A DNA stretch of 64,000 nucleotides from Schoenoplectus triqueter. Taxonomy: Eukaryota > Streptophyta > Magnoliopsida > Poales > Cyperaceae. The position numbers and the translations under genes were made by a program. Of this stretch, positions 52,437 to 61,893 are shown piece by piece (the stretch's first letter is position 1; each line of letters begins with the position of its first letter). Where the stretch lies: assembly GCA_964058805.1 (NCBI GenBank), contig CAXKVV010002144.1:992001-1056000 (forward strand), written 5' to 3'. Under the pieces are notes generated by a model. That model was not told where the DNA came from and searched no databases. It saw nothing but the letters and a program-made list of their open reading frames with translations.

Positions 52437-52645
52437 TGGGCCGTCAGATTTGCATCCAGATTATCATATACCTTTATTTCATTATAAACTTATTTGGGCC
52501 GCTGGATCTATTCCTGAGATTGGTGCACATTAGATGAAGGGCCCAGATCTTCATTTATTCAATCAGGCTTATTTGACTATGAATCACTTGGGCCATTAGA
52601 TCTACTTTGAGATTCACTCATCTGAGATGAAAGGTTTAGATCAAC
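52437..52645. repeat. Degenerate ~95-bp subrepeats with GGGCC and AGATC motifs
   Basis: TTGGGCCGCTGGATCTA at 52,494 and TTGGGCCATTAGATCTA at 52,589 each begin a segment with TGAGATT, then GATGAA, then AGATC. The two segments are 95 bases apart and clearly related. A shorter relative starts at 52,437 (TGGGCCGTCAGATTTG). Words of this kind are common in plant LTR upstream regions, but I cannot assign these to an element. Confidence 0.6.
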
Positions 52646-53560
52646 TCCTTCTTTTTCCTTTAAGCCGCGGTTTATAACTGACGTTGGATTCCTTTAAGAT
52701 GTGTTTTCGCGCATCAAATCTCGTGTTCATGCGCTAAAAGTCGTGCACATTTGTCCCTCTGACTGTCCCGTTGACCACTTCGCTGAGATTCGTGCAGGGA
52801 GCTGTTTCCGGTGACCGGAGCTCCGCCCTTCCGATCAGGTAAACCTAGCAGCGCCGCTTTACTCTCAAGAACCTTTTTATCACTCCTGATTGAAGATCGG
52901 TATGGTGTTCTAGCGTATATAAGGGTACCATTTTCGGTACAGTTCAAATTCGGTACCGATTGAGTTTTCAATCGCGAATTTCACTCAATTGATTGATGAA
53001 TCTTGCAATTGAACTTCTGTTACTGATCGCCTGTGTCTTCTGATCGTGTTTGTGAAGTCGAATTTTCTTTTGAGGTGTTGTGCATGGCCTATTCCACTTA
53101 AGCATGGTCGTGCACGGTACCGGTCACGCTAACTTCAATGCTATGTGATGAATTGCTCCCAATTACACCGCTTCCTTGCACCTTGAACCGGTCTCAGGCT
53201 CTCAAGTCATCGTTTAGGCAAAGGAGTCGAGAGGAATGGCTTATCCTTCTATCGACTCCATACTGACAGATCATCGGCCGATTTGGTGAATGGGAGAGTT
53301 GCGAAACTCTACTACCAATCCCGTTGCAGATTCAAATGATATAGAAAGAAGCGAAAGAATAGGTACATGTAATCATATGAAGCCTAAACCGAAAGATCAA
53401 ATCTTTGCTTCTATGAAATACTGGTAATTTCCAAGATTTAATCAAAAGAACATGAATTGAAAAGAAGAAAAAGGATAATGCGAAAAAGGCATAAAGAATC
53501 ACACTGTGAACTAAAATTGGACAGAAAATAGCAAATTATTTGATTATTCAATGCAAGAAC
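52646..53560. other. Non-coding stretch without a recognised gene
   Basis: Mixed-composition DNA with short open frames only. It contains a purine-rich word near 53,215-53,240 and a possible + TATA box at 52,916. The left end of the proposed LTR may lie in its right part but is not resolved. Confidence 0.5.
52916..52923 (+). promoter_or_regulatory. Possible TATA box on +
   Basis: CGTATATAAGGG is a good plant TATA context in less A+T-rich surroundings. No convincing coding start follows within several hundred bases, so its target is unknown. It could belong to an older LTR. Confidence 0.3.
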
Positions 53561-53564
53561 TGAT

Positions 53565-53570
53565 TTTATT
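53565..53570 (-). terminator. AATAAA signal of the proposed LTR
   Basis: AATAAA on -, in the context GTGCAATAAAATCAG, about 255 bases downstream of the - strand TATA box. Confidence 0.4.
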
Positions 53571-53753
53571 GCACAGCTACAACTCTGCCCTAATCACATC
53601 TTCAATTCCATAGCAATACCTGCTTAGCAAACTTGCAAGTGATGAATAGAGCTTGTGAAGATTATAAATTGGATCGAATTGAGAGACTAGGTCTACTATC
53701 AATTGATTCAATTGCCTCTGTTCACTTTGCCTCACTCTCTCTCTTCTCCTTGC

Positions 53754-53775
53754 TGATCTCTCTCTCTCTCTCTCT
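53754..53775. repeat. (CT)n microsatellite
   Basis: About 11 CT units. On - this is a GA tract just downstream of the LTR TATA box. Pyrimidine-rich or GA leaders are common near plant transcription starts. Confidence 0.9.
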
Positions 53776-53820
53776 TAATTGCTAGAAATTTTCGAACCCC
53801 TTCTTCATTCTCTGTAGAGG

Positions 53821-53828
53821 GTTTATAT
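53821..53828 (-). promoter_or_regulatory. TATA box of the proposed LTR
   Basis: On - the sequence is CCTATATAAACCC, a strong match to the plant TATA consensus. Transcription would start near 53,795 and run toward lower coordinates. Confidence 0.45.
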
Positions 53829-54134
53829 AGGCCAGAATACAAGGTGTGAGAGAGGGTTTGTGTTTGTTCAATTCTTTGGATTGCTAATGTGGCACTCCAT
53901 CTCACCTTTCATTTTACAAACCAGTGGCCAGGATTGATTCTCTTTGTGCTTCTTGATGTTAAGTCCACGGATTGATGACTTGGCAATCGACAGGTATAAC
54001 AGATTGTTGCGGGTTAGTTATTGTTTTCCTTGTATTCACCATCTTGCCATTTATAACTGTCATTTGCACTCCTTTCAATTCTTCTAGAACCTTCTCTGAT
54101 CCAATTAACATTCGTCTAAATCAATTAATTGGGT

Positions 54135-54143
54135 CTATATATA
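54135..54143 (+). promoter_or_regulatory. Possible TATA box of the PMD gene
   Basis: GGTCTATATATACC lies about 480 bases upstream of the proposed start codon at 54,621, leaving room for a leader of about 450 bases, possibly spliced. It is close to palindromic, so the strand is not certain. I chose + because the next gene to the right is on +. Confidence 0.35.
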
Positions 54144-54620
54144 CCAATTAGGTGCCACTAGCGTTTTCCTTTCTGATTTGCCTTAATCCACAGCCAAAGC
54201 ATCCTTCTTCATCTCTTTGCTTATTTCTCTAATTACAAGCTCATTCATGCCCCTTTTAGTCTCAGATATCAATTTCACACCTTTTCTTGAGATCCTATAC
54301 TGTTGAGATCGAGTATTACAGATCCCTTCACTGACCCGAGTGGTGGACTGGTGTAGCATTAGGTTAGAGCTTCCCTCAAGTTAATCCAAGCTTCTGGATA
54401 GCATCGCAAAGGTTAGAACATTGTATAAGCACTGCCAATTTGATCTCTTATATTTGTATGAGTCGATTACAAGTTTCAATTTTGCAAGCTATCTTCGACC
54501 GATTCTCCATATTTCCTTTGTGATTCATTGAAATTTGTTGCTTATGTATCTCTAATCCGCCTTGTCTTGCCCATTCCAATCATATCCAGGGAATAAGAAC
54601 ACCTTTCAAAGCATCCCTCC

Positions 54621-54765
54621 ATGGCGCCTCCTTCTGTGTCGCGCGGAAGAAAAAGACGGAAGGGAAGGGAAGAAGAAGGAAGTAGTCTCGATCGGGATGG
54701 TCTAGGCGCATGTGAGCCGCAACAGCAAAGGGTCCACCGTCAGAGAGGCGTTACACAAGAGCCAG
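54621..54765 (+). CDS. PMD gene exon 1
   Basis: ATG in good context (CCTCCATGGCG) opens 48 codons plus one base, ending CCAG|GTACTC. The split codon G+TT (Val49) joins exon 2 in frame. It encodes the basic stretch at residues 8-16. Without this exon the next ORF would start inside intron sequence. Confidence 0.75.
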
Positions 54766-57700
54766 GTACTCATCTCTCTTCTTTGCTGTTTATTTAAATT
54801 TCAACTTTATTTGAATGGGCTTGGTTCATGCGCCTCTGTCTTATAATGCTTACAACCTGGCCCCACTTGTCAGGATTTAATCTTGCTGCTTAGCTAAGAT
54901 TTAGGAATTGATCATCATTTAGCCTTAATTAGGGCCCACATGTCAGTCATACAGGGTTTAAACTAATGACTTACACATAGCTAATTGGGATGATGTGTCA
55001 CCAATCATGCTGTGACACATGTCAAATGAACTTGGCTGTGTTGGAATTAACCTGCTGATGTGCTATACCACGTGTACTGCCATGTGGCAAGGTTGCTGAG
55101 ATGGCCCTATCACCAGCTGCCACGTGGTATATCGGTGGGGCCCACTTCTTGGCTGACTTCACTGGTGTGGGGCCCACATGTGCTGAGGTGGCCCAATAGA
55201 TGTGTGCCACGTGGCACATGTATGCTGACTTGGCTTATCCTGGTGCTGCCACGTGGCACACCCTCTCTCCTCCGTTATTTTATATATTCTGTGTTCTCTT
55301 GTACCCAGTTTGCACCCAAAGAGGCCTCTGTCCCCAAGTTGCACCCAGAGTCATTTTGATCAAATCTCAGCTCTTGATTAATCCATTTAATCTGTTTTAT
55401 CTTCTCTGAATTTATTTTAATAGCTCCACTTATCCAAAAATCATGAAAATTTCACCAAAAATCCCTAAATTCATGATGATCATCCCTGTAATTTTTAATT
55501 CCATTTTTGCCCCTCCTTTTTTGAATTAAAAATTCTTTTGTCAAATAAACCCTGTTATTCCTTCTGAATTAATCCCAGATTTCATTTGTAGCTCAATGTC
55601 TCTGCCAATTATCTCTCTCTTGCAGAAACCACCCTAACTAAACATCAATTAGACTTATATTGACATTCATTAGGGCTTGATTTGATCAAATGCTGACTAC
55701 TTATCAGCAATTAATACAAATCTAGACTTGATCAGGTGGTTGCTCCCAGCTTTGGCACCTGACCAGTCTTGTGAAATTAACTTTCAATCCCTTAACATGA
55801 GGGTGAGTTGGTCAAAGAACTGACTACTTATCAGTAATTGACACAAATCAAAGCATGGTTAGGTGGTTGCTCGCAGCTTTGGCACCAGGTCAGCCTTGAA
55901 AGCAAAATCACATTTGAAATTTCTCATGACTAGTTGCATCAAAATGCTAGCTTGGCATTGACATCATTTCATGTAGCATAGGGATTATACTGCTTCAGCT
56001 CCTTTCTAGGGTTAGCTCCAAAGGCAGATTTCTAGGGTTCAACTCTGGTCCCTATAGCAGGTCACTGAGGTGTGGGGTCCACCTGTCAGTGAAAAATGGT
56101 TACATGGGTGACTCATCAGATAGGCTATGTTGTTAGATTCATCTACAAGGGACTGCCAGGTGGGTCCCACTTGTCAGAGAAAATGTAATCAAATGGCTGA
56201 CCCATCAGGAGATTTTCTCTCTCCCAAATCTCCCGAGGGTCAGCCACCTCGAATGAGTAGGAGGTGGTGGGGTATTTATACTCTTCACTTCATGCCCAGC
56301 ATTCCATTGTGGGACTAATGAATTCATTCCGGGGTTAAGCAGCGACCTCTTCTGATCAGTGGGCCATCTTTTCATTGCTTTCTCTCCTTCCCTCTTCTTA
56401 TGATTTGTCATTAATCATCAATTTATTTTCATTTATTCATTTACTCATCCTTGAAATTTTTCAAGGGTAAACAAAGAGCCACCCACCAAGACAAGTCTTG
56501 AATGCTCGAAAGGCTTGTCTTGGTGCATTATTCCTTATTATTCATCACTTCATTTCTCATGACGTCTTCTCTTCTTCGGGTATTGTAGTTTCATCTCATG
56601 ACGCCATTCCGCGTCGCCCCTTGAGTCATTATCATTCTTTTTATGAGGATCCTAGCGATTGGACTCCTCTCGTCTCAGCCATCCGAGCGACTCCTGTCTA
56701 CCCGCGAGGCGGCGGTTTATTCTTCAGGGATGATCAGCCTCATGACATCATGCCCCTTCAGCCTCTAGGCGCTGCCTCTACAGCTCCTTTGACACATCTC
56801 CTGGGCAAGGAGATTATTGACGGGGAGGCCTCTCGGTGGTCTTCCGCTTCTTTCATGGCTCCTTTAGAGTGCCACGGTTACCAGCTGGAGTGGACTCGAT
56901 ATATACTCATGCGGGAGAGGGCTATACTTGAGCGTACTGGGATATACGACCCGATCTTTCTGTCGATGTTTCGCTATCACATCGACACACCCTGGCTGTG
57001 GGCCTTTTGCGAGAGGTGGAACTATTCCACCAATACTTTGTTCATCGATGACCGGGAGCTGACTCCGACCCTCCTGGAGATACAGCAGTTGACAGGGTTG
57101 CCGATCTTTGGCTGGTTTTACGACGAGTTCATAGTCTCGCCTGCTGACTTGAGAGATTCATCTCGATTCCCGTCATCTTTACAGAGGGTGTATGATATGT
57201 ACCACCATTTGAGAGGAGGTCACTCTGGAGTCCCCTTCAGACATTGGATTGCCTATTTCACTGATCGAGTTCATACTCGTCCCGAGGGCTTAGCCTCTAT
57301 TCGGGATCCTTTTGGTACAGGTCGGCTCGAGATTCACTATGACGGCCCTACCCCTTCTCAGGATGCATTGTGCTCTCACGATATAGATCGGGAGACTTAT
57401 CTGACCGCATTCATTTCCTGGTGGATCTGTTACTTTCTACTACCCAGCTCCCCAGCATACACCATCCGACCTTCTGTATTTGTCATGGCGAGTTTGATTG
57501 CACGCGGCAGCAGGATTTCCTTAGCAGTGCCTGTATTGGCCAACATTTACAGGGGTCTTCGCGGTCTAGTATCATCTCATAGTCCTTCGAGATGTAGGGA
57601 GTTGATTCCATGGCATTTTGTTAGCGGCTGGCTTCATATGCATTGGTCAGGTTCTTATGATCCTGGTATGGCTGCTTCATTGAGAGACCATTTACCTCTG

Positions 57701-60151
57701 TTGGGCGATTTAGCCGGAGTGCAGCCCACTTCTTTGACTCCCACAGATGCCAGATACAGATTTTATAGGAGTCGTGATCATCTGAGGTTCGCTCGAGATA
57801 GACTGATGACTCGCAGGATAGCCAGGACCGTGGAGCGGTCAGTGGTTGATAGCAGGGTTCCTTCTTCTGACCCTTCCAGCATTCGGGATAGACTGGCTGA
57901 CTTGGAGTACCTTGTTAGCATCCGCCAGGGTTTCCTTCCTTTTAGATCGGGTGATCACATATTCATTGAGCCCTATTCACCTCATCGGTGTGCACATCAG
58001 TTTGGGCTAGATCAGGATATCCCAGCGCCTCTTCTCCGTCCTGAGTTTTTGGCAGCTGACTTGGAGGGTGTCGGGTGGTGCTATACTCACCTATTCCGAC
58101 TAGGTACAGGTGTTCGTTGCCAGATGGTTTCCACTTCTCGAGTTCCCATTTTCTCGAGACGTTATCAGCAGTGGTACCATGATGCCATCCGCTCTTATCA
58201 GTCATACACTCCTCCTGTAGTTGCACGTATCACTTGCCCTCGTGACGGATATGTCTTTTCTAGCGGCGATATCTCATACGGCCGCTCTCTTTTCCCAGAC
58301 ATCATTGTAGAGCCTATTGATTTCCAGGGTTTAGACAGCCGGTTTTCTCGTGCTCCTGTTAGGACTACTCTTACAGGTACACTTCATTATCCCTTTTAGG
58401 TTATTTCCTTTTAATAAGCCTCATCTCATTTCGACCAATTCTTCTTTGATTCAGAGCTGGCTTATGAGTATGATCACGCAGAGCCCGGGTTCTCGGTCCC
58501 TCGTCCACGAGTAGTTGGCGTTCATTCTCAGCCACATGTCGAGCCACCGGCTCCAGCTACCATGGGGAGAGATCGAGACGGCGCCTCTCAGCCGTCTTCT
58601 CCATCTTCTTTTCCTTCTCCCACTCCAGGTGATTTTCTTTACTGACTCGCCTATCCTTATTCGGGCGCACTTCATTTACATCTCTGATTAGGGTTTATTT
58701 TTTAGCTCATGGGACATCTCCTGTGGAGGCTACCCGAGACGACATCATAGCAGATCTATCGGCGCCTGCGAGCACTGCTATTCCAGGGTTTTGCACCGAC
58801 CTTGCCGTTGCAGGTTCGTGTGCTTCATTTAATACCTAGTTGCCAGCATGCACTAGTATTTTCATTCTTACATGTAGATTTTACAGACCCTGAGGCCGAT
58901 GACATGGCATCTCCACACCGCTCGGAGCCTTTCTTTCATGACGGCCCCGCTTCTCCGTCGATCTTGCTGGTACCCACTGGAGACGGTGACTCATTTGATG
59001 TGGTTCTGGGACCAGTGCTCACTCTTGTACGATCAGAGGAGGCTTCTTTAGAGCAGGGGAGTCCATTGGCTGTCGAGCCCGCAGGCGACGAGCCATTACT
59101 GATCGAGGGAGGGCCATCTCATGCTTCTTCATCTCCCGACGGGCAACCTCTCATGGCCACAGACGGCAGAGTCTCGACTGAGCGGGTTGCAGTCGATTAC
59201 GACTCAGAGTTGGATGAGAGTTGGCTGGTGGAGCAGCTATTCCACAGCCCAGAGACGGGGTTTCCGGCTAGCGAGGGTCTCGCCGAGCCTCATGCTTCTC
59301 CCGGTACCTTATATTTCCTTTATCATTTGCCCGTATTTTATTTTTCATGTATTTATGCTTTCCATTTTATTTTGTAGCCGGGTCTGGTACACCTGCGGGT
59401 CCTCCTGAGGCGACCGACATCCCTGCCCCCGATTCAGTCCCGCCTGTCTCAGGCGACGAGGCGATAGGTTAGATCTTCCCTTCCTTCTATTTCTTTTTTT
59501 GGTTATAACAATTTGTCTAACCCATTTATTTTACTTGCAGATGTTTCATCGAGGGATGTGCAGCTCGCCTTGGCCGCGCTGGCGGATGCACTCCGAGATA
59601 CCTTCTTCGGGGGCTATCCACTAGATTTCGACATCCTGGACTCTCTGCCCAGTGGATTCTCTTTCGATTGGTATAGGCTGATGCGGGATACCATCGCGCC
59701 AGCTCTACTCATTGCACCTCGTCTCGAGAGCACTTTCATTTCCAGGAGGTGTGAGGAGCTGCTCAGGGCTTACCAGGATGCGAGCTCTCTCGTATATCAG
59801 CACGAGTTAGAGATTCATGAGCTACGCAGGCATTTGGAGGCTGCTCGACTCCGCTATCTTCAGCGGCTCTCTTCTTGTGCCACTCTCCGCTCCATGGGAG
59901 TCAGTGGTGGGCCCGCTCGACTGCTCGTGCAGGAGCTAGAGGACCACAGATTATCAGTAGAGGGCTTCTCTCGACATTTGGCGGGACGTCTCCCGGAGTT
60001 GCAGATTCATTCGAGCGCCCGGGATAGTGCCTTCGCTCAGTTCTTGGACTTCGAGGCAGCTTCGGAGGAGGATAGGCACTCCCTCCATACTCATTTAGAG
60101 ACTATTAGTACTGTGCTATTAGAGTTGGAGTCCCGCTTTTTGGGCCCATAG
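54621..60151 (+). CDS. Plant mobile domain (PMD) protein gene, seven exons, antisense to the neighbouring pol
   Basis: Joining 54621-54765, 56589-58376, 58455-58628, 58706-58813, 58878-59303, 59378-59467 and 59541-60151 gives 3,342 bases, 1,113 residues plus TAG. Every intron is GT...AG and every junction is phase 1. Residues 8-16 (RGRKRRKGR) look like a nuclear localisation signal. Residues about 149-458 match the PMD (aminotransferase-like) family: FCERWNYSTNTLFIDDREL, LTPTLLEIQQLTGLPIFG, TAFISWWICYFLLP and PWHFVSGWLHMHW. Residues 646-910 are acidic and proline/serine-rich, and 981-1023 look like a coiled coil. PMD proteins are plant-specific; the Arabidopsis members MAIN and MAIL1 act in gene expression and transposon silencing, and others ride on transposons. 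The enzymatic activity, if any, is unknown. It converges on a - strand pol, so it is probably the extra gene of that retroelement; a captured or host PMD gene is the alternative. A further 5' exon is possible. Confidence 0.85.
55069..55255. promoter_or_regulatory. Cluster of four CACGTG (G-box) palindromes
   Basis: CACGTG occurs at 55,069, 55,121, 55,208 and 55,250, three of them as GCCACGTGG. Near-matches CATGTGG and GGGCCCACATGTG lie between. G-boxes are bHLH and bZIP binding sites in plants, and four in 190 bases is dense. Function here is inferred only. Confidence 0.5.
55688..55910. repeat. ~127-bp tandem duplication in intron 1
   Basis: CTGACTACTTATCAGCAATT at about 55,693 recurs as CTGACTACTTATCAGTAATT at about 55,820. 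GGTGGTTGCTCCCAGCTTTG at 55,736 recurs with one change near 55,862. The copies are moderately diverged. Confidence 0.8.
56589..58376 (+). CDS. PMD gene exon 2 (PMD domain)
   Basis: The acceptor is GGGTATTGTAG and the donor CTTACAG|GTACAC. The exon adds residues 49-644 and carries the whole PMD core. The same frame is open leftward to an ATG at 56,498, but those 30 codons lie before the acceptor. They are hydrophobic and unlike PMD N-termini, so I treat them as intron. Read-through of the donor stops after seven codons. Confidence 0.88.
58455..58628 (+). CDS. PMD gene exon 3
   Basis: 174 bases, a multiple of three, between TTTGATTCAG and CTCCAG|GTGATT. It encodes a proline/serine-rich linker, residues 645-702. 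Confidence 0.75.
58706..58813 (+). CDS. PMD gene exon 4
   Basis: 108 bases between TATTTTTTAG and GTTGCAG|GTTCGT, phase 1 on both sides. It encodes linker residues 703-738. Confidence 0.72.
58878..59303 (+). CDS. PMD gene exon 5
   Basis: 426 bases from acceptor CATGTAG to donor TCTCCCG|GTACCT, an acidic stretch of residues 739-880. A second acceptor nine bases downstream (TTTACAG, exon from 58,887) keeps the frame and would drop three residues. Confidence 0.78.
59378..59467 (+). CDS. PMD gene exon 6
   Basis: 90 bases between TTATTTTGTAG and GGCGATAG|GTTAGA. Without splicing, the frame meets TAG within two codons of the donor. Proline-rich linker, residues 881-910. Confidence 0.72.
   Translation, partial: PGLVHLRVLLRRPTSLPPIQSRLSQATRR
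59541..60151 (+). CDS. PMD gene exon 7 (coiled-coil C-terminus)
   Basis: Begins after TTACTTGCAG and ends at TAG (60,149-60,151). It holds residues 911-1113. Leucine-rich helices around 981-1023 (CEELLRAYQDASSLVYQHEL and onward) look like a coiled coil. It is the last exon: stops are dense afterwards and a poly(A) signal follows. Confidence 0.83.
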
Positions 60152-60743
60152 ACAGCTCTTTTCATTTCTTTTTTCTCCTTTTCTTTTACCATACTTGATA
60201 TAGGATGCTTTGACACTTATCATTTGGATCTCTTGTTGTGGATGATGCTTGCCTCTATTATTATTCTTTCATCGCTTCCTCTGCAGCGCGAGGAAATATT
60301 TTATTGATTTCATGCTATGCACCTTCAATCTTATTTGCAAAAGCGCCCTATTACAACTGCTTCATTCTTTCGCAGCGTCTAAACAAAATAAAGAAAAATC
60401 TTACAACATCCTATTACATTCATTCTATACATGTTTCTCTTTATTTATGGCAATACAAAACTCAAGTAACCGTGGTATTTTACGGATACCGAACCTGTCT
60501 GTATTGACCTCTAGGCCGGGTACAGAATAAACCCGTTTATCCCTTTATTACTGATGGATAAACTTACCAGTATCAATTGGATTATGGATGCAATTGATAA
60601 CACCATTTTGTGGATGCTCCTTGTATATTCAATTGACTTTTATTTGTGGAAGCTCACCCACTCTCCCCTCATTTGTGCACCGTTGCGTGCGGAAGTGGAA
60701 ACTCACATTCACTCATCTCCACTCAATTTGTTTTGTGGGGGTA
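60152..60743. other. 3' untranslated region and spacer
   Basis: A/T-rich sequence after the PMD stop with two poly(A) signals. The short open frames at 60,238-60,530 and 60,554-60,872 show no domain and are not supported. Confidence 0.6.
60387..60392 (+). terminator. Likely poly(A) signal of the PMD gene
   Basis: AATAAA 236 bases after the stop codon in an A/T-rich stretch. A second AATAAA lies at 60,526-60,531. Confidence 0.5.
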
Positions 60744-61225
60744 CTACCCTCAAACATCCATCACGCATCCCTGCTAGACAGGCTTTCATCGGGTAGGTTC
60801 GCTCTCCATGACCTGAGTCACTTCTTTAAGCGAATTACTTTATTTGACACTAAATGTCGGGCAAAAGCATAAGCCCTTAGTCTGACCCCTCCATGACCTA
60901 TTTTGGGATTAGAAACAGATCACCTCCTTGGGCGTGTGGTACTTTTGCGGATGAATGTACCCAACCTGGTTTTTTATATTTTAGCTACCCTCAAACATCC
61001 ATCACGCATCCCTGCGAGACAGGCTTTCATCGGGTAGGTCCGCTCTCCATGACCTGAGTCACTTCTTTAAGCGAGCCGCTTTGTTTAACATGAAATATCG
61101 GGTACAAGCGTAAACCCTTAGTCTGACCCCTCCATGATATGTCGTGGGATTATGACACACCATTTCTTCAGGCGTGTGGTGCTTTTACGGATGAATGCAC
61201 CCAACCTGGCTTTGTATAACACTCA
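60744..61225. repeat. 241-bp tandem duplication between the convergent genes
   Basis: CTACCCTCAAACATCCATCA starts both copies, at 60,744 and 60,985. Both contain GACAGGCTTTCATCGGGTAG, CATGACCTGAGTCACTTC and CCTTAGTCTGACCCCTCCAT, and end near CCCAACCTGG. Copies differ by scattered changes, so the duplication is not brand new. Confidence 0.93.
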
Positions 61226-61893
61226 TGGTGTCGGGGACAAAGGTGGCAACCCCTTATTGAAAAGATTTTGTTATTATTTTTTTATTATCATTTTTTTTTT
61301 CATGAGTAGGGAAAATAGGTTTTTATTGTTTTATTTATATATCCTTTATTTTACTAGAAGAAGGCAGATTTTTGGTTATTAGTGATACATGTTACTAATA
61401 GTACGAGGGTTATTTATTTATATGCCCTCGGAAGCGACTATTTACTAGCCACCAATTTGCTCGACCTATCCGTTGGCTTGCGCCGCGGGCGACCAATATG
61501 AGCAACTTTCGTCATTGGGCAACAGATAGTTTGAGGGACAAACTGCAAACCCTGCCCATTTTTGTGTTTATTCTGTATCAAATGGACAAACCCAGTGGTA
61601 TTTGTATTGTGAGCCCAAACACCAAAGCTCTCGCCTTATATTCTCGCGTGGTTTTGGCATTGAATTCTCTTATTCTATATTTTTTTATTTTTGTTGTAGG
61701 GCTAAATGTGTTTGTGTGGTTTTGGATTTTTGGATGCATTCTATTTACAGATGCACAAGTAGGGTTTTTGGGATTTTTATGCAAAAGTGGAGATTAGACA
61801 TGGGTTTGTGTTTCGTGCACGTGTGTGTAAGCGAACACTTATTCCCTCCTTATTTATTTACAATAGATACTACTCGGTTGGTCCCGCTCTGGG
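61226..61893. other. Non-coding spacer after pol
   Basis: T-rich runs around 61,266-61,345 and mixed sequence up to the pol stop. It is downstream of pol on - and of the PMD gene on +. No gene or structured repeat is seen. Confidence 0.6.

Larger units (their letters stand above)
53250..54201 (-). mobile_element. Probable 3' LTR region of a Tat-type retrotransposon (ends approximate)
   Basis: Read on -, a TATA box (TATATAAAC, 53,828-53,821) is followed about 255 bases later by AATAAA (53,570-53,565), the order expected for an LTR R region. Upstream on -, a purine tract AAAGAGATGAAGAAGGA (54,218-54,202) is followed directly by TG (54,201-54,200), as expected for a polypurine tract beside an LTR start. 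The pol genes lie on the same strand to the right, so the 3' LTR should be on this side. The other LTR is outside the window, so no pairwise check is possible. The left end is a guess. Confidence 0.4.
54766..56588 (+). other. Long intron 1 of the PMD gene (1,823 bases)
   Basis: It runs from GTACTC to TATTGTAG. It contains a cluster of CACGTG words, several GGGCCCAC/CACTTGTCAG words, a ~127-bp duplication and a short TATA-like stretch near 56,270. I see no convincing exon inside, but an alternative promoter and first exon cannot be ruled out. Confidence 0.6.

Noticed and set aside
52714..52971. Minus-strand frame of 85 codons
   Set aside because: No recognisable domain. It overlaps a + strand TATA-like site and lies in non-coding DNA.
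52940..53120. Relics of the satellite outside the array (CGGTACCGA, ATTTTCGGTAC, CACGGTACCGG)
   Set aside because: Matches are only about 9-11 bases and are partly palindromic, so chance is enough to explain them.
55022..55359. Small overlapping frames on both strands
   Set aside because: They lie in the G-box cluster inside intron 1 and have low-complexity composition and no homology I recognise.
56370..56402. Pyrimidine tract as the polypurine tract beside the LTR
   Set aside because: On - it is purine-rich but interrupted just before the nearest TG, and placing the LTR edge here would put exon 1 and most of intron 1 inside the LTR. The site at 54,202-54,218 fits better, though neither is proven.
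56498..56588. ATG at 56,498 as the start of the PMD protein
   Set aside because: The first 30 codons are hydrophobic and unlike PMD N-termini. A good acceptor at 56,581-56,588 joins in exact phase to an upstream exon with a basic signal and good start context.
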